A DNA stretch of 64,000 bases from Adiantum capillus-veneris (taxonomy: Eukaryota; Streptophyta; Polypodiopsida; Polypodiales; Pteridaceae): assembly GCA_014529385.2 (NCBI GenBank), contig CM043951.1, positions 109,652,469-109,716,468 on the forward strand, written 5' to 3'. Below the pieces are notes generated by a model, which did no database searches, was not told the origin of the DNA, and saw only the letters and a list, made by a program, of their open reading frames with translations. Positions 33,203 to 44,226 of this stretch are shown here, one piece after another. Each line of letters starts with the position of its first letter. Position 1 is the stretch's first letter. The position numbers were made by a program, and so were the translations under genes.

Positions 33203-34199
33203 ATGCAAATGAGCTTATGTTGCCCCATTTGACTATATGTTCCTAATCTACCCGGAATGCCCCATTTGTACTTACCTCTATTGATCATATTGTTATTGAT
33301 GTTCATATCACCTGCAGTTCGAACGGTTCGTCATTCTGACACTTGATTTACAAATGGCGTTCGATCTGCAGTTTTGATCCTTTAGGAGTTGGCTCAAAAT
33401 TCATCTTGTGTTGAATCTTTCCATATTTTCCATGTTCGAAGTCCTTGCTTTGAAGTTTTGGCGTTTGCTTCCAAAGTCAATTCCGACTTTCCTGGCTTGA
33501 CTTATGAGTTTTTTGTTGATTATCTATCGTTTTTTGCTTTGTTGTAAAAGAAAATTATTTACAATGATTATTAGTTAGCCAAAAATTAGCCAAAATTAGT
33601 GTCGCCTCCCTTGTGTACATACTCTAATTCTGGTATTAGATGGTGACAATATGGCTCATGATTATGCCAACTAAGAGTTTGTAAGGCTCTGAAAAACTTG
33701 TTTTTTAAAGAAGGTTTTAATGATGATGATTGTATTCCTTTTTGGCTTTGTTTTGGTCGCCACTGAAATTGCTTGGGTTTGGATTCGCTAGAAGAGGCAT
33801 CGTGCGAGCGAGTTTATTTTGGTTGCCATACCCACTTGACAGTGTTTGGTTGTCAAAGATAGTGGTCCATTGGCTTAGGTCATGTGACAACAGCGGTGGG
33901 CAATTTGTGGAGGTTTGATTTCTGTGTAGGCAATGTAGGCTGACGGGTATTGGTTTGTCGTTTTGGTATCTACAATTGCCGAGGATTAGTTTTCATGATA
34001 GATTTTTTAACCCATATTTTCTTGACCACGGTTGTGGAATATCACTGAGCTGGTGCATATGGCGATGGTAGCGGTTCCCATATATGGTCTGTTTCTACGA
34101 ATGGTGTGGCAAAAGATTGGCCCTCGTGTTCAAGGAGTAGGGTATTGTCCTGTCACTTTGGCGTGGCTTGATAAGTGCGCATTCAGGGCACTCCTAGAG
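32837..34199. other. No gene seen; CT microsatellite 33131-33199
   Basis: AT-rich, without a credible ORF on either strand. A CT tract of about 34 units lies at 33131-33199. By position this stretch should hold the 3' end of the minus-strand gag-pol element and the 5' LTR of the eORF element, but I cannot match it to the 26969-27877 LTR or find a primer site, so a deletion or a diverged LTR is likely. Confidence 0.5.
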
Positions 34200-34560
34200 T
34201 AGCTGCTTCATTAAGATGCTATCTTTGACCACATGAAATTGATGAGGATAAATTGTTCCAGCAATGGTGATTGGTAAATTTATGTGTCCTAGACTATCCA
34301 TAGTTCCTTTGTTTGCTACTTTGAACCCATAGTGTTTGGCATTAGAGGTTCCCCCGTGATTTCTTTCAAAGTGGAGTAGTTAACCACATTAGATATGGTC
34401 CCTCTATCCACTAAGGCTCTCTCGGTGGTGCCATCGGCAAGTTGTAAATGAATGCATAGATCCATTCCTCCTAGCCATGTAGCTGCCATTTGTATGGATA
34501 CTATTGGTGCAGTCTCAATAGCAACCTTCTGTTGTGCTTTCCTCTGGAAGTTTGCTTGCT
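34200..34560 (-). pseudogene. Second retropepsin-like domain (PR2) of minus-strand element M2
   Basis: Downstream of the integrase C-terminus on the minus strand: IQMAATWLGG, LCIHLQLADGTTERALVDRG, TISNVVNYSTLKEITGEPL. The active-site triplet D-S-G has become D-R-G (34400-34408). The following IAGTIYPHQFHVVKDS corresponds to QLNQHDYPHIFYVVEDRS of the plus-strand copy at 19740-19800. Layout and motifs match that copy, so the domain is a regular part of this lineage. This copy is dead through the Ser-to-Arg change and downstream stops. Confidence 0.7.
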
Positions 34561-35700
34561 CTTTGCGCTTTAATATTAAGAGTTTGGCTTCCTGTTGTGC
34601 TTGTTTCCGAATGTCCTGTGCTTGATGTCGGCGTTGAGCTATTGCATGTAGTGTTGAGAGTTCTTCTGGTGTTAGAAGAAAAAGATATTTCTTTATTTCG
34701 CATCCACTCGTCCAATTAGGCATCTCCTCTCCTGCTGATGCAAGCTTGATGGCGCCACTTTGTGATATACCATGTATTACAAAGGGCCCCATTCCTCACT
34801 TTTTGAGTTTTTTGAAGTGTTGTTTGAGGGTATACATGAGAACATAATCCCCTCTTTGGAACTCCTTGCCAATAACATGTTGATCATGGAAAGCTTTCAT
34901 TTTTTTTCTGAGCATATATCCCAGCTATCGCTCTAAGTCTGGTTTCATCTAATTGTTCTAGGGTGTCTAATCTCTCCGATAGCTCATGGCCCATCCATCC
35001 TAATTGCAATGCCACTCTTAGGGTTTTGATTAGGAATTCTAGTGATAGGATCGCATTAATCCCGAATACGAGGTTAAAGGGAATCATGCTAATGGAAGTT
35101 TCAAAAGCTACTTTGTAAGCCCATAAAGCTGTCTGTAGCGTTTTATCCCAATCATTCCTTGAGTCGCTGACTATTTTGGTGAGTATGGTGCATAAGATTT
35201 TGTTGGTACTCTCTGCCTGCCTATTAGCTTGCGGATGACAGGGTGCCGATTTGTGATGGAGCACCATGAATTTTTCAAGGAGGCCATGTCGTTTAAAAAG
35301 TGTAATCCCCTATTACTCACTATTTCAATTGGTAGTCCATATCTTGTAAATACATTTTCAAAAGGAACTGAGTTGTAGTTCTTGCATCGTTTTTTGGGGT
35401 TGCTTTTTCTTCCACCCATTTCGTCATGTAGTCTGTTGCTACAATAATGTATTGTGCGTGTGTTCTGTATCCTGGAGGTATGATGGGACCAATGAAGTCA
35501 ATGACCCATTTGGCAAAAGCACGTACTGCCATCATTGGCCTCAGTGGCATTTCATCTCTCCTTTGGGGTAGTTTTGTGTGTTGACATTCATCACAACGTT
35601 TGACATATGTCTCTGCATCTATAAACAGGTTGGCCACCGTATACCTGAGTGTAGCACGAGCCTTGCCATTTTATTAGCAGAGAAATGTCCCCCTGGTTGT
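34561..35700 (-). pseudogene. M2 integrase
   Basis: Minus-strand frames from about 35700: zinc-binding Cys pair YVKRCDECQHTKLPQR, core start WVIDFIGPIIPPG (first catalytic Asp), YMTKWVEEKAT, then FTRYGLPIEIVSNRG, where the second catalytic Asp is Asn. HPQANRQAESTNKIL (about 35222-35266) holds the catalytic Glu. WAYKVAFETSI, FNLVFGI and the C-terminal MGPFVIHGISQSGAIKLA follow. Frame changes near 35270-35340 and 34880. It would integrate the element's cDNA; the Asp-to-Asn change and the frame breaks abolish activity. Confidence 0.82.
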
Positions 35701-36260
35701 CCTGAGTGTGCTTGATCTAAGATAACATATATTCGCTTTGTGTAGCACACAGCCGTAGTTGTTTGTCTTTTCCCCACCTATATAGATGGTTGGCAATGAG
35801 CAGATATTGTTTGGCCTCTTCTTCTACAGTTTTCATTCTTGCTTTCCCCATTCCTCTGGAAAGGTCTGGTTTCTTAAGTACTCAACTATGTGTGCATTCC
35901 ATTTAGGTGCACTACTCAAAACAGGGTGGCATGATCCACTGGTGGTTTTTCTGTACATCTATCGCAGGATTTTACATATGTATGGACACTGTGTTCCATG
36001 TTTGGCTAGTAGACGCCCAGTCTCCGTAGTCGTTGGCCTGTTTGTGTTTCACCATTGTGAAATACCGTATTTTGTATATGAGACTTTTTGAGGTAGTATG
36101 TGGTATTTTCAGGCTGCATACATAGTCTCAATATCTCATCCTTATCGTGTTGGTACAGCCATCCTGCTAAAAGTTGGAGATTTCGTGTTTGATAGATAAT
36201 TGATGGTTGTCTTTCTATCTGCAATGAGCCAATTGTGAGTAGAGGAATGAACTCTTTGCT

Positions 36261-37190
36261 TCATCTCGGCACCATTTCCATGTTAAACAAATATGAATCA
36301 GGAAGGTCATATTCAACACCCTTAGGTGCTTCCCCATGAAATAGTCGTGAAAGATGATCTGCTCTTTTGTGTGAGGTCCTCTCTTTTACGATTATCATGA
36401 AGTCAAACTCAAGCAGTAGTATAAACCAGCGACCAATTTTTCCAGTTTTGCAAGGTTTGTTTACTCGATATGGGTGAAAGAATGTTAACCTGTCATGCTT
36501 TTTCATGTCCCGGACAATGCTAACTAGCACAATTTTGACATATGCTAACTAGTACAATAACTTGAGCTACATCTCCAAGATCTATGACATATGATATATC
36601 AATAGAAAGCACTTGAAACAAGGAATCCAAATGTACAACCTCCGACAAATTTTGATATTATTTGTAAAAAATTTACCGGACGCCCAACTTTTTGAAGATG
36701 TGCTAACTTGAAACTGCTAACTAGCACAAAAAGCGCGACAGGTTAACATGCTTTCACCCATATAGCAGTGCTTGGTAATCCATGAAGCAGACAAACTTGT
36801 TTGCTAAAAGATAGTGTCTAAATTTCTTGACAACATAGATCATTCCTAGATCTTCTCTCTCCGTAGTGGTATAATTTCTCTCTGCATTGTTTAGTTGCCG
36901 ACTAGAGTAGCAAATGGAAAATCGATTTTCTTCTCTCCTGGCTGTGGGCTAATATGCACCCGATGGCATAGGCTGATGCACCCACATGGACATGAAATAT
37001 TTTTCTCCAATTAGGGGCTTGAAAAATTGGAGTCGAAATTAATTGCTGCTTAAAGTTTTGGAAAGCCTGCGCACATTCTTCCATCCATTCGAACTTAGCA
37101 ATGAGAGCGTACAACGGCTTAGCTATTACCGCATACATATATATGAAACGCTTGTAGTACACGCAATGCCCCATAAATGCTTGCACTTCT
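36261..37190 (-). pseudogene. M2 RNase H, split by a MITE
   Basis: Minus-strand RNase H of Ty3 type: YYKRFIYMYAVIAKPL (connection), FHVHVGASAYAIGCILA (expected Asp of the first motif is His/Val), then sequence giving LNNAERNYTTTERE and FRHYLLANKFVCFMDYQALL. After the MITE (36472-36760) the frame resumes RVNKPCKTGKIGRWFILLLEF and TSHKRADHLSRLFHG. Removing the MITE with one copy of its target duplication joins the two frames exactly (ALLY-RVNKP). Confidence 0.82.
36472..36760. mobile_element. MITE with terminal inverted repeats
   Basis: 289 bp. Terminal inverted repeats of about 30 bp: GGGTGAAAGAATGTTAACCT at the left and the complement of GGGTGAAAGCATGTTAACCT at the right. Internal short repeats TGCTAACTAG(C/T)ACA recur. 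Flanks read CGATAT/ATATAGC on the plus strand, compatible with a TA (if the ends are TGGGTG...CACCCA) or ATAT target duplication. No ORF, so it needs a transposase from elsewhere; a TA duplication would suggest a Tc1/mariner-like source. Confidence 0.85.
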
Positions 37191-37600
37191 AGAACATATC
37201 AGATATATTCTTTGAATGCGTGGCTCATTAGTCTTTGAAATGTAGTCAGGGCATTGGTTAGGCCGAAAGGCATTACCCTATAGGCAAATATACCCCACTC
37301 CGTCGCAAAAGCTGTCTTATGTTGATCTTCCGCTTTAATCATCAACTGGTTGTAGCTTGAGAATCCATCCAAGAAACTATAGGCCTCTTTCCCTACTACC
37401 CTCTCAATAACATGATTTGTTATTGGTAGTGGATAGTTACCCCTGATGGTGTATGTACTTACCTGTTTGAGGTTTACACAGAAACGCAGTTTGCCGTTCT
37501 TTTTGGGTACCACCACAATCGGGGACACCCAATCGGTGTGTTCAATCTCGTAGATAAACTCAGCGTCCTTCAGTTTTTCTATCTCCTCCTAAATTTTCTT
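37191..37600 (-). pseudogene. M2 reverse transcriptase with the catalytic palm deleted
   Basis: Minus-strand RT: FIYEIEHTDWVSPIVVVPKK, NGKLRFCVNLKQVSTYTI, YSFLDGFSSYNQLMI, FAYRVMPFGLTNALTTF, MSHAFKEYI. The next residues expected are the F/Y-x-D-D strand, the thumb and LGH. Instead the frame jumps after one stop to VLEVQAFMGHCVYYKRF, which belongs about 95 residues further on. A deletion of roughly 280-300 bases near 37195 therefore removed both catalytic aspartates. Confidence 0.85.
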
Positions 37601-38400
37601 GGCAAAAGTTTCATTGTACATGTAAGGACGTTGTCTGCGTGGTCTGGCATCACTCTTAAGAGGCATCGTGTGCAGATAGATCTCAGTTTGATGCTCTGAC
37701 TTGAGCTACTAGACAGCTCGTCGTTCGTGTTATCCTCGAGCATCTTATCAGTCGAGTCTTGGAAATCTTCTTTCTCTGTTTGATCAAGATCTCTTACAGA
37801 GATTTCATCCACTATGCGTCGGCACTTTGCAACCCTGTCCTTGTCAGAGACTTCCCCCACTAACTTCAGAGTTAGGCTGACACCCATCATCTGGAATGGA
37901 ATGATTTTCGTAGTGGAATCCTTGTTCCTTAGATAGATATAGTCGTAACCCCAATCTTGCACCATTTTGAGCTGATGCATGAATGGTCTGCCCATTATGG
38001 TGTCAAAATTGCTGCTCTCATTGAAATTCATAATAGCAAAAGTGTGTTCATATGCTATTCCGCAAGAGGTTATCAAAATTTGCTCGAAGATGCCAATGGG
38101 TCTTTCTAGATACCCATCTTCCAATTGAACTTTTATTCTCGTCTTTCAGAGAGCAGGTTTTCTCCCTTTTTTCCACATTGCTTTGGTAGCTATGGCTATT
38201 CCAACACCACTATCCAATATTGCTATTGACTTGACCTCTTTGTACTCCACCGACACGGTAGTATTTCCTTCTTCACCTTCACAATAATCCCCTATTTTGT
38301 TTACTGGTACTGGCTCATGTTTAGTTTGTTTCAAGGGTTGTGTCTTTAGTGTGTTTGGAGAAGCCTCGGGTGAAGGGATTACCAACCCCATTTTTTTCAA
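37601..38400 (-). pseudogene. M2 protease 1 and linker to reverse transcriptase
   Basis: Minus-strand frames 38400-38146 and 38124-37579. The first contains EYKEVKSIAILDSGVGIAIA, with catalytic D-S-G at 38206-38214 intact. After one stop the second gives KVQLEDGYLERPIGIFEQI, CGIAYEHTFAIMNF, and the C-terminal landmark FDTIMGRPFMHQLKMVQDWG. The linker is acidic and Ser-rich. It aligns with 62340-62700 of the plus-strand element. It would process the polyprotein. Confidence 0.85.
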
Positions 38401-39560
38401 ATTTTCCCGACCTCATCCCAAAGATGCGGTCTGATATGCAATAAATTTGACAGAGTCAGTGTACAACGGATAGGAGATGACATCAGCTCGTGAAGAGCTT
38501 TAGTATCCATCATCTTAGGATTGGCTTTTCATTGAGATGATACTTTCCTTACATGGTTACCAATAAATAAAGGTAAAGTCTTCAACGACTGCAGTTCACT
38601 GTCTTCCGATATCGTTGTACCTACATCGCCATATAGTGATCTAATGTCATTTGGATAGAGCTCATATTCCAGGTGGATTTTTGGGATGGGAGCTAACAAG
38701 TATGGCACTTCCATATTTTCTATTCGTGATCTTTCCCATAGCTCTTGAGGTCATTGTTCTTCTACCTCCGGAATTGGCAGTGGTACTTGATAATACGTTT
38801 CATCTGTTGTATTAGCTACCATCCTCATATCCAATGGTGTTTTGTCTACAGGATCTGGTAGGTTATTCTTTTCAATTCCCCACCCCTCTAACTCTTGAAT
38901 ATTTTCTCCGGTTAGTACCTCAATTTTTGGAGCCGTAGGAACTGATGGTTCATTAAGCGCTTGAGCGGCTTCGATGAGCTCCTTGCACATCTTTAGCCTC
39001 TCTTTCTCATAGCCTAGATGAGGGTACATTAACCATCTATCCTCTTGGGTTTGGTTAGGCTTTAGCCTTACCTTGTAAGCTTTCAGAATTGCATCCAAAG
39101 GTTCGAACACCTTGTCTAACAAGATCGACCCTCCTGATGGTAGATCCGATGGTTTTTTAATCTCGTTGTTTCCCTTAAGGTCTCTTTCCCTTTGAATTTA
39201 TTCCTCTGTTTTCAGTAATTTGATTTTCAATGCCGTTTTTTTCTTTTCTCTTTTGGCTTTCATCTTGTCTCATTTTGTCTTCGAGGATTTCCTAGGGGTT
39301 TGGACAGACAAGTTTTCTATCTCTGTTTGGCTGGCTGGGACGTTCATTGCTGCCTCACGTGCTTGAGCTCTAATGGCCAACCGCGTTTATAGGAATGTTT
39401 GGTTCTGTTTCTGATCCACTTGAGCTTGGTACAATCCCCATTTTGTTCATGGTTGTTTTTCCTTTGTTTTTAGGGTTTTATGGATAGTGTGGAATGAGAT
39501 GGTCGGTCCTGCAAATATCACAGAATCTAAAAAGTTTCACCCGCTCTCCTTTGTTTGGAC
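38401..39560 (-). pseudogene. M2 gag-pol linker region
   Basis: Minus-strand frames 39122-38751 (LDKVFEPLDAILKAYKVRL, LKMCKELIEAAQAL) and 38714-38529 align with the linker at 61440-62000 of the plus-strand element and with 18800-18990 of H1. No enzymatic motif. Frameshifts and stops break it. Confidence 0.7.
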
Positions 39561-42019
39561 AAACTCTCACCCAATGATCACCGCCACATTCATAGCATGG
39601 TCCTACAGGTGGTGGAGAAGCTTGTAGACCCCCATCAGTTGTTCTTCTCTAGGAGGGTAGCCCCTAGGTTTATAGCCTTGATTTGCCATGAACATGAGCA
39701 TATTCTCATCGACCAAGTAATGGTTTTTAGTTGGTTGTGCTATGTATAAGGGTTCGGATATATCTTCAAAAATTATCCATGGATTATGTCCCTCTAGAGC
39801 ATATACATTCCCACCAAATCCCCTCTCATAAGTATTGTCTGAATCTTCTCGGTATGAGTCTACTTGGACCATAGTCTTATCAGAAGGGGGTTCTATTGGT
39901 TGAGATATCCTTACCATAGCCCTATTTTCCTAGTGTAGGGGAGGTTGATGTCCCAACACAGTTTGAGCTTTTTCCTGCTCCAAGATTGCGTTATTTGGCC
40001 CTACTTGGTACCTTGGATGGGGTGGATGTTGTTGTCCTCCATGTGGTCCGTATTGTCTCTCACTAACATTGTTCCGATTATAGAAACATTCGTGAGTTTC
40101 ATGGTTTGTCTATTTTTGTTCAGTAGCACACCGCTTCAGTATTCACTGTGCATTTACTTCTGGCCTTTATTGAAAGTGCACCATTGGATTAGATGATCTC
40201 CTCCACAAGTATCGTATTTTCGAGTAGGCGGTTGTCGTGTATTTGGGTTCGTCCTGTTTTCGTGGTTTATCCTCTTGATCACTTCCTCAGTCAGTAACCA
40301 CTGTGCATTTAATCCTGGCCCTTGTTGAAGGTTGCACCACTGGGTTGGATGATCTCCTCCAGAAGTATCGCATTTTTGGGTGGGCGGTTGTCGTGTGTTT
40401 GGGTTCTTCATGTTTCCTTGGTTTATCCTCTTGAACACTTCCTCGAACAATTGATCAACCTCCGGCACGGTTGGGTTTTTCCCTCCCAATTTTATCATGG
40501 ACTCACTAGTGGTTGAAGAGGTGCTACTCGTCCCCTGATATGTGTCTTCTGTCACCTCCCCATATGCCTTGCAGTTATCTAAAAGATACAATTCTTCTTT
40601 TGTGACTTGCTCAAAAGTTACACATGCCTTTAAGTGTAAGTCCTTTTTGAGCATGCAATCCTTCTATGAAAAGGACTGATAGTCTTTCATCCGGAGGTAG
40701 TTCTTGAGCACGGCATCTTTATATGTACTGCTTGAAACAAAGCGATGCTTCCTTCGCTTTCTCTTTTTTCTTTTGCCTAAATGCATAGATCTGGGAGACA
40801 ATGTTATGCTTGATCCCCCCTTTTGAGAATTCCTCGGCAAATTCTCGGAGAAATTGCTCAATACTTGGAAATTCCAAGCTGTTTAATGGTTGGAACCAAA
40901 TCAAGGTAGTACCTTCTAATGTCAACCCAAAACCTTCATATTGAGTGTGGAAATCAGTTACTTGTTCTGCTCTCAACACTTGTTTGAAGATTGACACATG
41001 GGCATACAGATCTCTAGATCCATTATACTTTTTGGGTACGCATTTTGCCACCTGAGATGGTCGCATACGTCTCGCCTCTGCAACCATTCTAACAACACCT
41101 GATCCACCTGATGTGACTTATCTAGGTTCATAGTCTCCTCTTGGTACTACCAATGGTATCCTATCCGCTATATGTTCATCAAGTCGATCTCGTGTAATAG
41201 TCGGAGAGATTCCATTGGTGTAAGTGATGTTAGAAACAATACTTCCCTTATGTGTGTTCATGGAAGCCCTAGACGCCGTCGATCCTAAAGTTTCTGTTTT
41301 TGGGACTCGTTCATGTCCATAAGAATCCTCCACCCTGGTTCTCAAGGGGCTCACAGGTACAGTCTCAGGTCTGGTCTGAGTAGTCGTGGTTTTTACCTCT
41401 TCCGAATTTACATAGTATTGGTGGAGTGGTCCTCCAAAATATGTATATCTCGCTAATTCCTTACGATCCATTAGAAAGTACTTTCCGCCATACTTGTCTA
41501 TTATGACCACCTGAATATTTCTCCCCTCCGTGTACATGCAAACATACAAGTTTTTTCGGTCTGTCAATTCTTTGATGCGGGGCTCGTCACATCTGTAATA
41601 GAGTGTCTGTTCTCCATTATTGAACTTATAAAGCCCCACATATATGTTGTATGTGTTAAGGCGGTTTATCTCATTGGTGCGTGTGAGTACCACGTTTTGT
41701 TTCTCCATTTTGGGTGGCTCATCGGCCAGCACATTATCTACCTTGTCCTTGGTGCCAGTCATTCTTCATTTATCCACAATAAAAGGGTTATGAACCACCA
41801 GGTACATTATCCCTCTTGGTCAAAATATCTATCGCTGTCATAATCAACATCTACAAGGTCTCTGAACTCGCTCTGCTTATTTTCCGGAATAATTTCCAAC
41901 TTAACACAGTAGCGGTCTATTCCATCCTTATAGATTTTGGCCTTAAGCACATTTTCAAATTGAAACTTCAAATACAACAATTTTACATCAGATGCGGGCT
42001 GAGAAGGAACAACACCCAT
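39560..42019 (-). pseudogene. M2 gag
   Basis: Minus-strand gag in several frames. N-terminal domain 42019-41118: VKLLYLKFQFENVLKAKIYK, NIYVGLYKFNNGEQTLYYR, YTYFGGPLHQYYV (also in 58800-59370). Capsid 41087-40719: SQVAKCVPKKYNGSRDLYAH, FHTQYEGFGLTLEGTTLIWF, FLREFAEEFSKGGIKHN. A knuckle-like segment at 40154-40455 is duplicated in tandem (see the repeat at 40146). Final double knuckle near 39500-39615: GPCYECGGDHWVRVCP and FCDICRTDHLIPHYP, with the last Cys changed to Tyr. Gag would assemble the particle. Stops at about 40720, 41090 and 41770 break it. Confidence 0.83.
40146..40455 (-). repeat. Tandem duplication of a knuckle-encoding segment in M2 gag
   Basis: Two copies of about 155 bp stand side by side (CTGTGCATTTA at 40146 and again at 40301). 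On the minus strand each encodes KRIN(Q/H)xN..NPNTRQPPT followed by a knuckle: CDTSGGDHPTQWC in one copy, CDTCGGDHLIQWC in the other. The copies differ at several sites, so the duplication is not recent. Only one copy keeps all cysteines. Confidence 0.85.
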
Positions 42020-42548
42020 TTAAGCTGTTCCCTTAGGGTTTGACTTGTTAGAATCTTCATTCATGAGGCTTTATGATCTCTCAAACAAAATGTCGGAGAA
42101 ACTCTCCTCTAAAATGGGTTTCAAAGGCGGCAGTGGTCTCTGATTCACACTTTCTTCCGTCGAGTGATTACCCCCTTGATCAAAGATGCTAGGATTCCTA
42201 TTCTGGTACAATCTTCCTAATCGAAAATTCATGAAGAATTGGTAATAGAAAATCCAAATCGAGTTAACTCATTAAATAGTTTGAATCTTGCGTTTGATCT
42301 TGCTTGCTGGGCAGTATCCTCTAGTACCTGCAACCTGTCAAGAATTTGCTTGATAGTTGTGAGCTTACAACCATTCTCATTAGTTCTTGCTTTTAATCAA
42401 AAAAACTTAGCTAGGTTTTTTCAGTAGCACATAATTCCTTGCACAACTTAAACAATTTGGGTCCAAATTCAATTTTGATAGCACCACCAGGTTATTGTGG
42501 GCTAGCTCTTTGTGTGGTAAATTTTTGTCTCTATTCTGACTCAGAGGT
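42020..42548. other. M2 leader, gag-proximal part
   Basis: No separate gene. On the minus strand it contains frames that may be the far N-terminus of gag (Ser/Glu-rich, comparable to 58655-58770). Otherwise AT-rich. Confidence 0.4.
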
Positions 42549-43687
42549 ACATGGATTGCGATCCATGTTGGGAAGCCAAATCAACTTTTGTTGCTACCAT
42601 CAGGTTTACATGATTAAGAGATCTTATGGTATCAAAATTTTTAGAAATGAATCTCTGGATTGAAGGCTAAGTTGATTTTGTCTCTTTGCCCGAGCTTCTG
42701 TCAATTCTGAGCTGTTGGGATGATTTCTTGCACCCAAATTCAACTCTGGAAGGACCACTAGACTCTTCGTGATGCCCTCTAGCTATGGTGCCAGTTTGGT
42801 GTCAAAATGTGTTAGGGTGTCAAACTGTGTCAAATTGTTCCTTTGTGTCAAAATGCACTGAAATTTGTCCCACGGCTAGTCCTTGGCCTAACGATGTTGA
42901 CTTTATGGTTTTTGAATGTTTTAAAGCTTTATAGGACAGACAAAAGTCAATTTTAGGGTTTATTTCAATGATTTCTCCCTTGATCTGATTTTTGTCCCCT
43001 TTTGCTCTCTTTTTGAAATTTTCTGATAAGGATGCTTTGGGAGAAAGTGTTTCAATTGTTATCACTTCCCTGCTTGCCTATTATCAGCTCAAAATTTCAA
43101 AAAAGTACATGGATCACGATCCATGTTTGGCAAGATTTTGGACTGACACTTTATGAGCTGATCGCACAAGGTATGGTGATGCTATTCCCCAAGTCTTTTT
43201 GGATTTGATCAGTTTTTTCCACGTGAAAAAAAAAATTGTGTTTGTTTTGCAATTTTTTGCAAACAATTTTTTTCCTGGTATTTTGACAAGATTTTTTTAC
43301 TTTTTGTCTATGGCTCCTTTTGAAAAAGTTGTTCAACTAGAATCAGGAGTACACTGATCAAATCTTACTGTCAGATGTCTACCTAGAACAAGGATCGCTA
43401 TCCATGTTGGGAAGCATCTGGACATGAAATTTGGTTCTATTGATTCCCTCCTTCTAGTTGATCCAAATTCTCATCCCTTCTTGAATTTGGATAAGTAAAT
43501 GTTCAGTATTTCCTTGTTTTCCCCTTTTCAAGGTTTTGCTATGCTTACCCCAATCTTCGAATTTTTTAATCTTCTAGCACTCTATTTCTGACCAAACTCA
43601 AGGTTCTCATGCCTAGGAGCCTGTTCTAAGCAAAGGAAATAGTTTTAGCACATTTTGCCAAAGAGGTACATGGATCGCGATCCATGT
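42549..43687 (-). repeat. Phased array of ACATGGATCGCGATCCATGT palindromes (leader of M2)
   Basis: Four copies at 42549-42568, 43107-43126, 43388-43407 and 43668-43687 (perfect). Starts are 558 (2 x 279), 281 and 280 bases apart. Variants are GATTGCGATC, GATCACGATC and GATCGCTATC, mostly C/G to T/A changes in the CGCG core. It is the same palindrome as in the M1 leader, here in front of gag instead of eORF. Confidence 0.92.
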
Positions 43688-44226
43688 TGGACAGGCAATT
43701 TGAAAGTTTTTTGCAGTCTTTTTCAGCAAGTGTTTTTATCCCCTTCTTGAAAGTTTTGCTGGGTTTGGTCTATTTTTGAAGCTTTGACCATCACTTCTCC
43801 ACTTTTCAGAGTTACGGTCTTCAATACCAAAATAAGTTTTTTGACCATTTTTCCCTCGATCCTTTTGGCCCCAAATGATGGTGTAATTTGTTTCCTAACC
43901 TACTCCTATAAACTGAAATGAATCTGCAAGCATAAATGAGCTTAACAGTACGAAAATAACAAAGTGTGTGGTGGAACAGTCCTTTCCAAGCATGTGAAAA
44001 TCAAAGAACGAAATACTATCTTGTACTTCACTCACAACTTTCTTTGCTCTTAAGAAAAAGCACTGGCTAGTCTTGGACTTGAGTCTCTACCAAGCACTAA
44101 ACCTATGTCTAGCTGCTTCACTGTCTATGTGTAAGTGGAACGGGTATCAAAAGCTTGAAGGGAGAGACTTTTTTTTTTGGATTTTGTACATTGGATCATT
44201 CACCACCTAAGGATCAGTTTTCGCCG
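43688..44226. other. Rest of M2 leader up to the Ty3 insertion
   Basis: No ORF. By position the 5' LTR of M2 should begin here on the minus strand, but the sequence does not match the 26969-27877 LTR. Only the LTR terminus (CCACCAAACA) survives beyond the inserted Ty3 element at 53397-53406. A deletion at the left border of that insertion would explain this. Confidence 0.45.

Noticed and set aside
32837-34199. 5' LTR of M1 or 3' LTR of M2
   Set aside because: Expected here by position, but no match to the 26969-27877 LTR, no primer site and no TG...CA ends could be found.
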